From an uncultured Chthoniobacter sp. (GTDB lineage Bacteria > Verrucomicrobiota > Verrucomicrobiia > Chthoniobacterales > Chthoniobacteraceae): DNA of 42,661 bases. Where the stretch lies: assembly GCA_903874975.1 (NCBI GenBank), contig CAIQUL010000019.1, forward strand, positions 1 to 42,661, read 5' to 3'. The position numbers and the translations under genes were made by a program. How positions within the stretch are numbered: position 1 is the first letter of the stretch; each line of letters opens with the position of its first letter. The notes beneath the pieces were generated by a model, which saw only the letters and a program-made list of their open reading frames with translations, made no database searches and was not told where the DNA came from. Of the stretch, positions 33,096 to 41,330 are shown piece by piece.

Positions 33096-33177
33096 GGCGC
33101 TCGCACCGTATTTGCGCTGCCGGATGCCGTCAATGCGTGGTTCGTCCGCAGCGCATCATGCACGAAAACCCAGACCG

Positions 33178-35220
33178 ATGCGCCTCGCCGCCCTTCTCCT
33201 CCTCACCCTTTTCCTCACCCTCCCCCGCGCCTCCGCCGACTGGACCACCAGCCGCGGCAACCTCCAGCGCACCGGCAACATCGACGCGCAGCCGGGGCCG
33301 AAAAAGCCACGCGTGCTCTGGGCCTACAAGGCGGCGCAGCACTTCATCGCCTCGCCGGTGCCGGACGCCGGCACGCTGTATCTGCCGGGACTCGGCGCGT
33401 TCAACACGCCGGCGTTTCACGCTTTCTCCATCGATGCCGACATCGCCGAACGCGCGCTGTGGTCGAAGGCCGGGCCGTTCATCAAGCTTCCCTCCGTCTC
33501 CGCGCCCGCGGTCACCGGCGGCCTCGTGATTTTCGGCGACGGCATGCACCAGACCGACGGCGCGACGCTCTACTGCATCCGCGCGGAGAATGGCCGGCCC
33601 GTCTGGCAGTATTCGATCCCCGGAAAACTCGTCCACATGGAAGGCTCGCCGACCATCGAGAAGGACCGCGTGTACATCGGCGCGGGCGACGCGGGCGTGA
33701 TCTGCGTGGAGTTGAAAAAGCTCACGCTCGAAGGCCAGGACACCGACCCGGCGGCGGCGCAGAAGCTCCTCGAAGCGCGCTGGGCCGAGCTGACCGCGAA
33801 GTATGCCGAGGCGAAAAAGAAGGACCCGGATTTTGCCATCCCGCCGAGCGAGGACGCGCTGCCGAAGCCCGCGCCGAAGCTCGTCTGGCAGCAGGGCAAA
33901 GGCACGCTGCATGTGGATGCCCCGGTCGCGGTGGCCGGCGAGCGCGTGCTCGTGGCGTCGGCGTACATCGACGACGACAAGGTCGGCAAACGCGCGCTGG
34001 TCTGCCTCGGGGCGGGCGACGGCAAGGTGCTGTGGGAGGTGCCGCTCGTAGGAAAATACAACCCGTGGGCCGGCCCGACCGTGGCCGGCAACACCGTGCT
34101 CATCGGCTGCAGCAGCATCCGCTTTGACCGCAAACTCATCCCCGCCGCGAAGGGCGAAGTGGTCGCGGTGAACATCGAGAACGGCGCGATCCTCTGGCGC
34201 AAGGAACTCCCCGGCGGCGTGCTCTCGGCGGTCGCGGTGAGCGGCGATCTCGCGGTGGCCACGGCCACGGATGGCACGGTGCGCGCGTGGGCCGTGGCGA
34301 ACGGCGCGGAGAAGTGGAGCTACAACGCGGGTGCGCCCTTTTTCGCCGGACCGGCGGTCTCGGGTAGCAGCGTGTATGCCGCCGATCTCAAAGGCATCGT
34401 CCACGCGATCAGCCTCGCCGACGGCAAGCCGGAGTGGACTTTCAACGTCGCCACCGATCCTGCGGTGCAAGGGCCGGGCATGTTCTTCGGCTCGCCCGTC
34501 GTGCATGGCGGCGAACTTTTTCTCGCGACGACAAACATCGACGGCGACCAGCCGAACCAGCCGTCGGTGGTCGTCTGCCTGTCCGACAAAATCGCGGGCG
34601 CGGGCGCGGCGAACGCCGTGATCGCCGTGGACAAAGCGAACCGGCGGATCAGCATCCCGGCGAAAATCGCGCCACGAAAACTGCCGAACCTCAAGGACGT
34701 CTATCCCCTCGAAGTGCTCGCCACTTTCCCCACCCCGCGCGGGCAGAAGGCGCACGAAACCATCGTGACCTTCGAGGCCAAACCGAGCGAGATCCACAAG
34801 GCGCTCGAACAACTCGGCCTCAAGCCCGGCAAGCCGGCCAAAGGCGAAGGCTCGATCGCCACCGGCCCCGAGGTGACCGTCGCGCTCGAACTGCCCGGCG
34901 TCGCCGGCAGGACGCGCCTCGTGCCCATCGAGCCCGCGATGATCGACATCCGCACCGGCAAAAAGATGCCGCCGCTGAAATGGCATTTCACCGGCTCGGC
35001 AATTCGCCAGCCCGATCCCGCAAAGCCCGCGAAGGTCTATGGCGCCGACCTCAGCGGCACGCTCGCCACGATCTATCCGGTGACGGATGAAACCGTCCTG
35101 CAATCGAATCTGACCCTCGCCGAGACCTCGCTCCTGCGGCTCGAAACCAACAGCAACGTCCTGCCCGCCGAAGGCACGCCGGTGACTTTGCGGATCGAAG
35201 TGAAAAGAACGTCCGAATGA
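33178..35220 (+). CDS. Secreted PQQ-like beta-propeller protein
   Basis: This 680-residue protein has a signal peptide (residues 1 to about 20, ASA-D). The mature part opens with DWTTSRGNLQRTGN and continues with many PQQ/WD-type blade motifs (GGLVIFGDGMHQTDGATLYCIRAENGRPVWQYSIPG, VYIGAGDAGVICVEL, VAVNIENGAILWRKELPGGVLS, VYAADLKGIVHAISLADGKPEWTF). Such repeats make 7- or 8-bladed propellers in BamB and quinoprotein dehydrogenases. I see no obvious haem motif and cannot confirm the PQQ-binding residues, so a scaffold or binding role is as likely as an oxidoreductase. A charged insert rich in K/E/A (about 180-225) interrupts the blades. The start is the ATG at 33178; longer upstream reading is antisense to the toxin-antitoxin pair. 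The stop overlaps the next start (ATGA). Confidence 0.9.
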   Translation: MRLAALLLLTLFLTLPRASADWTTSRGNLQRTGNIDAQPGPKKPRVLWAYKAAQHFIASPVPDAGTLYLPGLGAFNTPAFHAFSIDADIAERALWSKAGPFIKLPSVSAPAVTGGLVIFGDGMHQTDGATLYCIRAENGRPVWQYSIPGKLVHMEGSPTIEKDRVYIGAGDAGVICVELKKLTLEGQDTDPAAAQKLLEARWAELTAKYAEAKKKDPDFAIPPSEDALPKPAPKLVWQQGKGTLHVDAPVAVAGERVLVASAYIDDDKVGKRALVCLGAGDGKVLWEVPLVGKYNPWAGPTVAGNTVLIGCSSIRFDRKLIPAAKGEVVAVNIENGAILWRKELPGGVLSAVAVSGDLAVATATDGTVRAWAVANGAEKWSYNAGAPFFAGPAVSGSSVYAADLKGIVHAISLADGKPEWTFNVATDPAVQGPGMFFGSPVVHGGELFLATTNIDGDQPNQPSVVVCLSDKIAGAGAANAVIAVDKANRRISIPAKIAPRKLPNLKDVYPLEVLATFPTPRGQKAHETIVTFEAKPSEIHKALEQLGLKPGKPAKGEGSIATGPEVTVALELPGVAGRTRLVPIEPAMIDIRTGKKMPPLKWHFTGSAIRQPDPAKPAKVYGADLSGTLATIYPVTDETVLQSNLTLAETSLLRLETNSNVLPAEGTPVTLRIEVKRTSE

Positions 35221-35951
35221 ACAGCCGCCCTACCCTCCTAGCCGTCATTGCTTTGAGCCTCACCGCGTGCGGTGACGCGAAAAGCAAACCCGCCGCCGCC
35301 CAGGCGACAGAAACCGCCGCAGACGCAAAACCCGCCGCAGACGCCAAACCCGCCACACCCGCACCCACGCTCAGTGAGTTGCTGGTCCCCACGCTTTCCG
35401 CGCGCATGCCCACCGCGGCCACGCCCTCGGCGCGGTGGCATCCCGCCACCATTTTTTCCGTGCCCGTCCGTCCGTGGCTGCCGCCCGCGGAGTCGGCGGA
35501 AAAACCCCGCGTCGTTCCCGGCGATCAGCGCATCCCCGCCGCCGCGCCCTTTTCGCTCCCGACAGCTCCCCTGCCCTCGCCCGACATTGCGCTCCCCACT
35601 CCGCTCGTCCTGCCCACCACCCCCCGCGAATTTTCCATCGGTCCGAACCCCGCGCACATCATCGTCCGGATCGCCACCAATCCCACGCCCGACACGCGCG
35701 GACGCCCGCCCACGTGGGACCGCCCGCAGCTCGCGACCGACCCGACCGAGGCCATCATCCGCACCGCACCGCTCGCCACTCCCACCGGCCTGCGCGAAAC
35801 CCCACCGCCCTTCCTGCGCGTGTCGCTGCCCGATCCCTTCGAGCAAATCAACATCGCCGAACTCCGCCCGCCGCCGCCCGAAACGGACGCGCCCGTCGCC
35901 TCCTTCTTCCGCCCGCCGGTTTCGCTCCCCGTCGCTCCCGCGGCGAAATAG
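35217..35951 (+). CDS. Proline-rich lipoprotein of unknown function
   Basis: This 244-residue protein has a lipoprotein signal with lipobox LTAC (C18). The mature part begins with an alanine/lysine/proline linker carrying repeated AADAKPA-like units (about 20-50). It continues as a proline-rich, low-complexity chain without predicted helices (many PLPSPD, PTPLVLPTTPREF, PPPFLRVSLPDPFE-type segments). It has no motif I know. It could span the periplasm or line the envelope as an extended spacer. Its ATG overlaps the stop of the preceding PQQ-like gene, and a second PQQ-like gene follows 36 bases later, so the three are very likely one transcription unit and the products may interact. Confidence 0.82.
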   Translation: MNSRPTLLAVIALSLTACGDAKSKPAAAQATETAADAKPAADAKPATPAPTLSELLVPTLSARMPTAATPSARWHPATIFSVPVRPWLPPAESAEKPRVVPGDQRIPAAAPFSLPTAPLPSPDIALPTPLVLPTTPREFSIGPNPAHIIVRIATNPTPDTRGRPPTWDRPQLATDPTEAIIRTAPLATPTGLRETPPPFLRVSLPDPFEQINIAELRPPPPETDAPVASFFRPPVSLPVAPAAK

Positions 35952-35987
35952 CGGGACCGGCTCCGGGCGCTGCGCCAGCCTCATCGC

Positions 35988-38576
35988 GTGAACGCATTTC
36001 CCACGAACCTCGCCGTCGTCCCGATCCTCGTCGGCCCGCTGCAAGTGCTGCTCGCGATGCTCCCCGCGATCCTGCTCGGCCTTGGCAGCGCGCTGCTCGC
36101 GCTGTTCAAACCGCGCACCTTCATGCTCGCGCTGCGGATTCTCTGGCGGATGAAACTCTCCGTCCTGCTCGCGCTCGCCATCATCGGCGGTTCCGTCTTT
36201 GGCGCGCGCGCGGTTTTTCGCCACACCGGCTCCGTCACCAGCGCCGAGACCGCGACGCAGGACTGGCCCGCCTATCGCGGCGGTCCGCGGCGCACCGGCG
36301 CGGTCGCCGCCAGCCCGTCGCCGACGACCGGCGGGATCAACTGGACCTTCGACAGCGACGCGAAAACTTTCCACGCCTCGCCCGCCGTCGTCGGCAACCG
36401 GCTTTACGTCACCTCCGCGGAAGTCGGCGTCTTCTCCACGCGCGGCGCGATCTACTGCCTCGACGCCGACACCGGCGGAGTCGTCTGGAAATCCGCGCCG
36501 GAAGGTTTTCGCGCCACGTTTTCCTCGCCCGCCGTGTCGGGCAAATACCTCGTCAGCGGCGAAGGGCTGCACCAGGTGAAAGACGGGCGCATCACCTGCC
36601 TCGATGTGACGCGCGGCGGCGCGGTGCTGTGGAGCTACCGGACGAAAAGCCACGTCGAATCCACGGCGTGCATCGCCGATGGGCGCGCGGTCATCGGCGC
36701 GGGCGACGACGGCTACTACTGCTTCCGGCTCGAACCCGACGCGGGCGGCAATCCCGTGCTGCTCTGGCACCTGCCGGGCGACAAATATCCCGACGCCGAG
36801 AGCAACCCGATCGAGCACGAAGGCCGCGTCTATCTCGGCCTCGGGCTGGGCGGTCAGGCGCTCGTCTGCGTGGACGCCGTGAGCGGTCGCGAGCTGTGGC
36901 GCGTGGCCACGCCGTTCCCCGTTTTCAGTCCGCCCGCGATTGCGCGCGGGAAGATTTTCGTCGGCATGGGCAACGGCGATTTCATCTTCAGCGCGGAGGA
37001 ACTCCTCGCCCGGCAAATCGAAACGCGTCGGGGCTCGGGAGCGAGCGAAGCGCAAATCGTCGAGCTGACGAAGGAGTGGAAGACGCACGGCGAAGTCTGG
37101 TGCATCGACCTCGCGACGCAAAAGGTCGAGTGGCGTTTCCAGACCGACCGCGCCGTACTCGGCGCGATCTCCGCGATCGACGACCGCATCCTTTTCGGCA
37201 CGCGCGGCGGCAGCGTTTACAGCGTCGGTTTCGACGGCCGGCAAATCGCTACATGGAGCGCGCACGCCCCGCTGCTCGCGTCGCTCGCCGTCACCGCCTC
37301 GCACGTTTACGCGACGGCGGAAAACGGGCGCTTGTTCGCGCTCGACCGCGCCACCTTGCAGCCTGTGTGGGAGAGCGCGCTCGGCGCGGCGGGGACGCAT
37401 TTGAGTTCGCCTGCCATCGCGCGCGGCCGCGTCTATGTCGGCACGCCGGAGGCCGGACTCCTCTGCCTCGGCCAGCCCGCCGCCACGACGACCGCGCCGC
37501 TCTGGGCCGGCCATCTCGGCGGCGCGGGCGCGGGCGGCAATCCCGAACACACCGCGCTCCCCGAGCGCGGCGCGGTGCTCTCGACCTGGCCGGCCAATCC
37601 GGGCGCTTCGATCCCAACCATCACCGCTCCCGCAGCGGCGGTAGAGGGCCGCATCTTCGTCCCGCTCGCCGGCCCCGCGCAACGTGGCGTGATCTGCCTC
37701 CGCACCGACGACGCGACGCAGCAGTGGCTTTGCGCGACTCAACTCGGCGTGAGCACCTCGCCCGCCGCGTCCGCGAAACACGTCGCCTTCGATGAAGGCG
37801 CAAAAGGAGGCGCCGGTCGGCGGCTGCATTTTGTGGACGCGACCTCCGGCGCGAAACTTTGGTCGGCGGAAGTCGCTCCCGAGGCCTTTGGCCTGTGCTG
37901 GCTCAGCGCCGACTCCGTGCTCGCGGAAGATCGACCCGGACGCTTCACGAGCCTCGATCTCACCGGCCAAGTCCGCTGGCGCGCATCGCACCAATCACGA
38001 CTCGCCGGTCCGCCCGCGCTGGCCGATGCGTTGATCGTCGCCACCACCACCGCACCGGACACGCTGCTCGCGCTGGACGCCGGCAGCGGGCGGGAGCTTT
38101 GGCGCATCGGGGTGAACGCCCCCCCGCTCACCGGCCCGATCACCCATCGCAACCTCATCGTCTTCGGCACCACCACCGGCATCGCCGCGCACCGCATCAT
38201 CGACGGCAAACGGCTCTGGCACGCGCCCGCCGGCGAGGTGAAAAGCCAGATCGTCCTCAGCGGCGACCTCGTCGCCGCGGTCAACGCCGCCGGTGAACTC
38301 ATCATCCTCGACACCGCGAGCGGCACCGTCCGCACGAAGCAATCCGGCGCGACGCCGAACCTCCCGCCCGTCCCCGCCCGCGACGCCCTGCTCTCCAGCA
38401 CAACGGCGGGCCTGAAGCGCCACGACCTCACGGCCAACACCAGCGAGCTGTGGTTGGCCACGCCCGATTTCGGCGCAATCACCTCGCCTCTCATCATGGC
38501 CGGCGATTCCGTCTGGTTCGCCACAGAAAAGCGCGGCCTCATCCGCGCCGGAGCCCGGGCCAAATCCGCCCCCTAA
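35988..38576 (+). CDS. Membrane-anchored PQQ-like beta-propeller protein
   Basis: This 862-residue protein starts with GTG (35988). Two hydrophobic segments (about 10-40, VLLAMLPAILLGLGSALLALF, and about 53-70, VLLALAIIGGSVFG) anchor it in the inner membrane. The external part opens with DWPAYRGGPRRTGAV, the same opening pattern as the soluble PQQ-like protein upstream. It runs through many blade motifs (AIYCLDADTGGVVWKSAPEG, KYLVSGEGLHQVKDGRITCL, GQALVCVDAVSGRELWRV, LLALDAGSGRELWRIGV). The number of blades suggests two propellers in tandem. No CxxCH is present. A role in envelope assembly or redox chemistry is inferred from fold only. Its stop codon overlaps by 4 bases the stop of the convergent aldo-keto reductase gene. 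Confidence 0.9.
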   Translation: MNAFPTNLAVVPILVGPLQVLLAMLPAILLGLGSALLALFKPRTFMLALRILWRMKLSVLLALAIIGGSVFGARAVFRHTGSVTSAETATQDWPAYRGGPRRTGAVAASPSPTTGGINWTFDSDAKTFHASPAVVGNRLYVTSAEVGVFSTRGAIYCLDADTGGVVWKSAPEGFRATFSSPAVSGKYLVSGEGLHQVKDGRITCLDVTRGGAVLWSYRTKSHVESTACIADGRAVIGAGDDGYYCFRLEPDAGGNPVLLWHLPGDKYPDAESNPIEHEGRVYLGLGLGGQALVCVDAVSGRELWRVATPFPVFSPPAIARGKIFVGMGNGDFIFSAEELLARQIETRRGSGASEAQIVELTKEWKTHGEVWCIDLATQKVEWRFQTDRAVLGAISAIDDRILFGTRGGSVYSVGFDGRQIATWSAHAPLLASLAVTASHVYATAENGRLFALDRATLQPVWESALGAAGTHLSSPAIARGRVYVGTPEAGLLCLGQPAATTTAPLWAGHLGGAGAGGNPEHTALPERGAVLSTWPANPGASIPTITAPAAAVEGRIFVPLAGPAQRGVICLRTDDATQQWLCATQLGVSTSPAASAKHVAFDEGAKGGAGRRLHFVDATSGAKLWSAEVAPEAFGLCWLSADSVLAEDRPGRFTSLDLTGQVRWRASHQSRLAGPPALADALIVATTTAPDTLLALDAGSGRELWRIGVNAPPLTGPITHRNLIVFGTTTGIAAHRIIDGKRLWHAPAGEVKSQIVLSGDLVAAVNAAGELIILDTASGTVRTKQSGATPNLPPVPARDALLSSTTAGLKRHDLTANTSELWLATPDFGAITSPLIMAGDSVWFATEKRGLIRAGARAKSAP

Positions 38577-39505
38577 TTGTTCTCCGCCAACCCCTCACTG
38601 TGTCCGAGGTTCTTCACCGGAGCGAAGATCGCCTGAACCTCGCGCAGCAGTTCCACGTCGAGTGGCTCGGCGGCCCACTTGGCCCAATTCCGGATGTTCA
38701 CCGGGTTCGCACTGCCGGAGATGGTCGTGGTGATGTCGGGGTTCGCGAGCGAGAACTGAAGCGCCAGCTTTGCGATGTCCACGCCTTTGCTCGCGCAGTG
38801 CGCGGCGGCGGCGCGGGCGGCGGCTTTGACGTTCTCAGGTTCTTTCAGCCACGCCGGCAGCGGGGCATTCGTGAGCAGGCGCGCGGAGAATGGACCGGCG
38901 TTCATGGCCCCGACGCCTTTCGTTTTCAAATAGGGCACGACCTCGTCGGCGAAGCGGGTGTTTTGCAGCGTGTATTGATTGTAGCTGAGCACGCAGTCCA
39001 CGTCGGTCTGGTCGCAAATGAAGCGAAAAACTTTCATCGGGTAACCGGAGAAACCGAAGTAGCGGACTTTGCCCGCCGCCTGGATTTTGCGGAGTGCGGG
39101 AATGGTCTCCTCCACGATCTGCTGCATGGGCACAAACTCGATGTCGTGGCAGAGCACGATGTCGAGGTGATCGGTCCCGAGCCGGTGCAGCGAGACGTCC
39201 ACGCTTTCGGCCACGCGCTTCGCGGAAAAATCGAAGTGGGTGAGATGGTAACGGCCCAGCTTGGTGCAGAGCTTGTAGCTGTCGCGCGGCACGCCTTGGA
39301 GTGCGATGCCGAGCAGCACCTCGCTCATCCCGCGCCCGTAAAACGGCGAGGTGTCGATGAAATTCAGCCCGCAGTCGAGGGCTACGCGGACACTCTTGAG
39401 CGACTCCTCGACGGTGACGCTGCGAAACTCCGCGCCGAGCGATGACGCGCCGAAGCTGAGGATGGGTAGGTGAAGGTCGGTGCGACCGAGTTGGCGGGTC
39501 TGCAT
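38573..39505 (-). CDS. Aldo-keto reductase, L-galactose/L-fucose dehydrogenase-like
   Basis: This 310-residue protein has the complete AKR tetrad D51, Y56, K82 and H120 (FIDTSPFYGRG, LCTKLGRY, VLCHDIEF). The HDIEF stretch and HFDFSAKRVAESVDVSLHRL resemble plant L-galactose dehydrogenase and bacterial L-fucose/D-threo-aldose 1-dehydrogenases, which oxidise the sugar's C1 to a lactone with NAD(P). The RbsD/FucU gene two genes upstream, whose family interconverts sugar anomers, supports this. It is the last gene of a five-gene minus-strand operon; its start lies one base beyond the stop of the gene before it. The exact sugar cannot be told from sequence: L-fucose and L-galactose share the relevant stereochemistry. 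Confidence 0.9.
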   Translation of the reverse strand: MQTRQLGRTDLHLPILSFGASSLGAEFRSVTVEESLKSVRVALDCGLNFIDTSPFYGRGMSEVLLGIALQGVPRDSYKLCTKLGRYHLTHFDFSAKRVAESVDVSLHRLGTDHLDIVLCHDIEFVPMQQIVEETIPALRKIQAAGKVRYFGFSGYPMKVFRFICDQTDVDCVLSYNQYTLQNTRFADEVVPYLKTKGVGAMNAGPFSARLLTNAPLPAWLKEPENVKAAARAAAAHCASKGVDIAKLALQFSLANPDITTTISGSANPVNIRNWAKWAAEPLDVELLREVQAIFAPVKNLGHSEGLAENN

Positions 39506-39506
39506 T

Positions 39507-39974
39507 TCAGCGATCGCGTTCGATGGTGCGCCGGAGCGAGATCACGCCGTAGAATTTGACCGCGCGCGGTTCGGCGACGGTTTCGGGCTTGAGCGTGAGA
39601 CTCACTCCATTGCGTGCCTTGGTCATGCTGACCGTTCCTTTGTTGCCCAAGGAGTCTTCAAACGTGCCGACGAGACGGCCCTTCTCATCGAGGCTGGCCG
39701 TGGCGTGACCATCCGGTGCCACTCCCGAGCCGTCGATGTGGCTGGCGGAAAAATCCAGCACGGCTTTGTCCGCCACCTGGCGAACGTGCAGGATGAAAAC
39801 GGCTTTGCCGGCGCCGGCGCGTTCGTAGCGCCCGGAGTAATCGGCGCGGGCGACCGGAGCCTTGGCGGCCGCGGGCTTTTCTTTGGTGTCGCCGGCTTTC
39901 GTTTCGGGGGGCGCGCCTGCTGCCGGCAGGAGCAGCGTGACGGCGACGGCGGAGACAATCAGGAGGTGTTTCAT
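39507..39974 (-). CDS. Small secreted protein of unknown function
   Basis: This 155-residue protein has a clear signal peptide (MKHLLIVSAVAVTLLLPAAGA), a lysine/alanine-rich linker (about 22-43) and a beta-rich domain of about 100 residues (YSGRYERAGAGKAVFILHVR, GRLVGTFEDSLGNKGTVSMT). The pattern of alternating strands resembles small lipocalin-like or adhesin-type domains, but I cannot assign it. The start is the ATG at 39972-39974, which overlaps the FucU-family stop (ATGA); AGGAGGTG visible on the plus strand here is on the wrong strand to act as its ribosome site. Its place inside a sugar operon suggests a role in sugar or polymer handling outside the cytoplasm; this is inference only. 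Confidence 0.8.
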   Translation of the reverse strand: MKHLLIVSAVAVTLLLPAAGAPPETKAGDTKEKPAAAKAPVARADYSGRYERAGAGKAVFILHVRQVADKAVLDFSASHIDGSGVAPDGHATASLDEKGRLVGTFEDSLGNKGTVSMTKARNGVSLTLKPETVAEPRAVKFYGVISLRRTIERDR

Positions 39975-40441
39975 TTTGCGGATTGTTTCGGGGTTGAAGC
40001 CTGCCGGCAACCCATGGTCAGGAGCACATTGCCCCAGAGCGCCTGGTCGCCAGTTTGGATGGTGAGCACATGGTCGGGAGATTCCACGGCTTTGTAAAAG
40101 TCCCATTTCAAAATCGGCTCAAGCGCCACGCTGGCACCCGCCTCGGCGATCACCGCGCGGTAGTCCGCCCAGACCGGCGGCTCGCCCTGCTGCGCGTAAG
40201 GATCGTCGGCGGGGATGCCCATCGTGTTCACGTGATCGACCGGGACGGCGCTGAGCAGCGCGCGCAGGGTCTGCGCGACGGTCACGCAACCGGGCGCGAG
40301 GTTCAGGCAGACGAGTTCCGCGTTTGGCCCGCGCTTGGTGGAGGCGGGGTAGTTGCCGTCCGCGATGAGGATTTTCGAGTGATGCCCGGCGCGGCCGAGC
40401 ACCTCATTGATCTTGGGGTGGATGAGTTGGTGTTTGAGCAT
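39971..40441 (-). CDS. RbsD/FucU-family sugar mutarotase-like protein
   Basis: This 156-residue protein belongs to the RbsD/FucU family, whose members interconvert ring forms or anomers of ribose or L-fucose. The N-terminal KHQLIHPKINEVLGRAGHHSKILIADGNYP matches the family, as does the C-terminal ILKWDFYKAVESPDHVLTIQTGDQALWGNVLL region. The usual GHGD(E/x) of FucU reads GHHSKI here, so the normal aspartate is replaced by serine. The histidine and the later aspartate of ADGNYP remain. Specificity may therefore differ. It is flanked by a TIM-barrel isomerase (8 bases upstream) and overlaps the small secreted protein by 4 bases. Confidence 0.9.
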   Translation of the reverse strand: MLKHQLIHPKINEVLGRAGHHSKILIADGNYPASTKRGPNAELVCLNLAPGCVTVAQTLRALLSAVPVDHVNTMGIPADDPYAQQGEPPVWADYRAVIAEAGASVALEPILKWDFYKAVESPDHVLTIQTGDQALWGNVLLTMGCRQASTPKQSAK

Positions 40442-40449
40442 CGGGAAAA

Positions 40450-41262
40450 TCAGCGGGTGAGTTTTTGGAAGCTGCGCATCGTTGCGCGCGCGGCGGTTTC
40501 CGCGTCGGGAAGGGGCAGGATTTCGGCGGAGAGAAAACCATCGTAGCCGATCTTGTCGAGCGCGGCGTGAACACGCGCGATGTCCGTGTGGCCGAGGCCG
40601 ATGGCACGGCGGTTCGAGTCGGCGAAATGGACGTGGCCGATCAGGTCACCCGCGTCGCGGATGGCGGCGGCAGGGTCGGCTTCCTCGATGTTCATGTGGA
40701 AGAGGTCGGCGAGGACGCGCACGTTTTTCGTCCGCAACGTGCGCAACCAGTCGGCGGTGTCGCCGACGCGATTGAAGAGGTTCGTCTCGTAGCGGTTCAG
40801 CGGCTCGTAAAGAAAGACGCGCCCGAGCCGCGCGGCGTGCTCGCCGAGGTCGTCGAGCGCTTCGCCGAGCCAGCCGAGCGCCTGCTCACGCGCGACGCCG
40901 CCCTCGGCGCGGCCCTGCATCGAGCCGAGGATCGCGGGCGCGCCGAGCGCGGCGGCGACGGTGATGATCGCGCGGATGAATTCGCGGGCCTGGGTGCGAA
41001 TCGCGGCGTCGGCGTGGGTGAGCGTCCATTTGTTCACCACCCAGCCACCACCGGTGCCGACCGCAGCGACGGTCAGCTTATGTTGCGCGAGCAGTTTGTG
41101 GATCGCGGCGAGATCGAGCGCTTCGGCGTTGGGCGGAAAAATCTCGATGGCGTCGAAGCCGAGGGCCGAGGCCTTTTCGCACGCATCGGCAAGCCCGTTC
41201 CAAAAGACAAACGGTCCGCCCGCGGCTTGCGGGACGAGTGAGACGGTGATGGCGGAGCGCAT
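40450..41262 (-). CDS. Sugar phosphate isomerase/epimerase (AP endonuclease 2-like TIM barrel)
   Basis: This 270-residue TIM-barrel protein belongs to the xylose isomerase-like/AP endonuclease 2 superfamily, which includes D-tagatose 3-epimerase and hydroxypyruvate isomerase. Metal-binding positions expected of the family are visible: a glutamate in YEPLNRYET, an aspartate/histidine pair in ADLFHMNIEE, a histidine in GHVHFADSNR and a final glutamate in LSAEILP. It should move a carbonyl or invert a hydroxyl on a sugar or sugar acid in the cytoplasm. It lies between the tagaturonate-epimerase family gene (68 bases upstream, with a small hairpin element in between) and FucU (8 bases downstream). 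The substrate is not determined. Confidence 0.9.
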   Translation of the reverse strand: MRSAITVSLVPQAAGGPFVFWNGLADACEKASALGFDAIEIFPPNAEALDLAAIHKLLAQHKLTVAAVGTGGGWVVNKWTLTHADAAIRTQAREFIRAIITVAAALGAPAILGSMQGRAEGGVAREQALGWLGEALDDLGEHAARLGRVFLYEPLNRYETNLFNRVGDTADWLRTLRTKNVRVLADLFHMNIEEADPAAAIRDAGDLIGHVHFADSNRRAIGLGHTDIARVHAALDKIGYDGFLSAEILPLPDAETAARATMRSFQKLTR

Positions 41263-41278
41263 GAGAGGAAAGTAGCGG

Positions 41279-41319
41279 GGACTTTAGTCCTGAGAGATGC
41301 AGTTTCGACTAAAGTCGAA
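41279..41319. repeat. Paired AGTC hairpins in the operon gap
   Basis: Two hairpins stand side by side: GGACT/AGTCC (41279-41283/41286-41290) and TTCGACT/AGTCGAA (41304-41310/41313-41319), each with a 2-base loop. Left flank GGAAAGTAGC and right flank AGCTCC are the same as around the uvrA element at 21472. It fills most of the 68-bp space between two operon genes and could be transcribed as an RNA processing or stabilising structure. Confidence 0.75.
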
Positions 41320-41330
41320 GCTCCTTTCAC

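Noticed and set aside
31360-33177. Upstream extension of the soluble PQQ-like protein
   Set aside because: It is out of frame with the FG-GAP gene and antisense to the toxin-antitoxin pair. The signal peptide begins at 33178.
35238-37994. Minus-strand open frame of 918 codons opposite the lipoprotein and membrane propeller genes
   Set aside because: It spans two clear plus-strand genes and their gap; composition is that of an antisense shadow.
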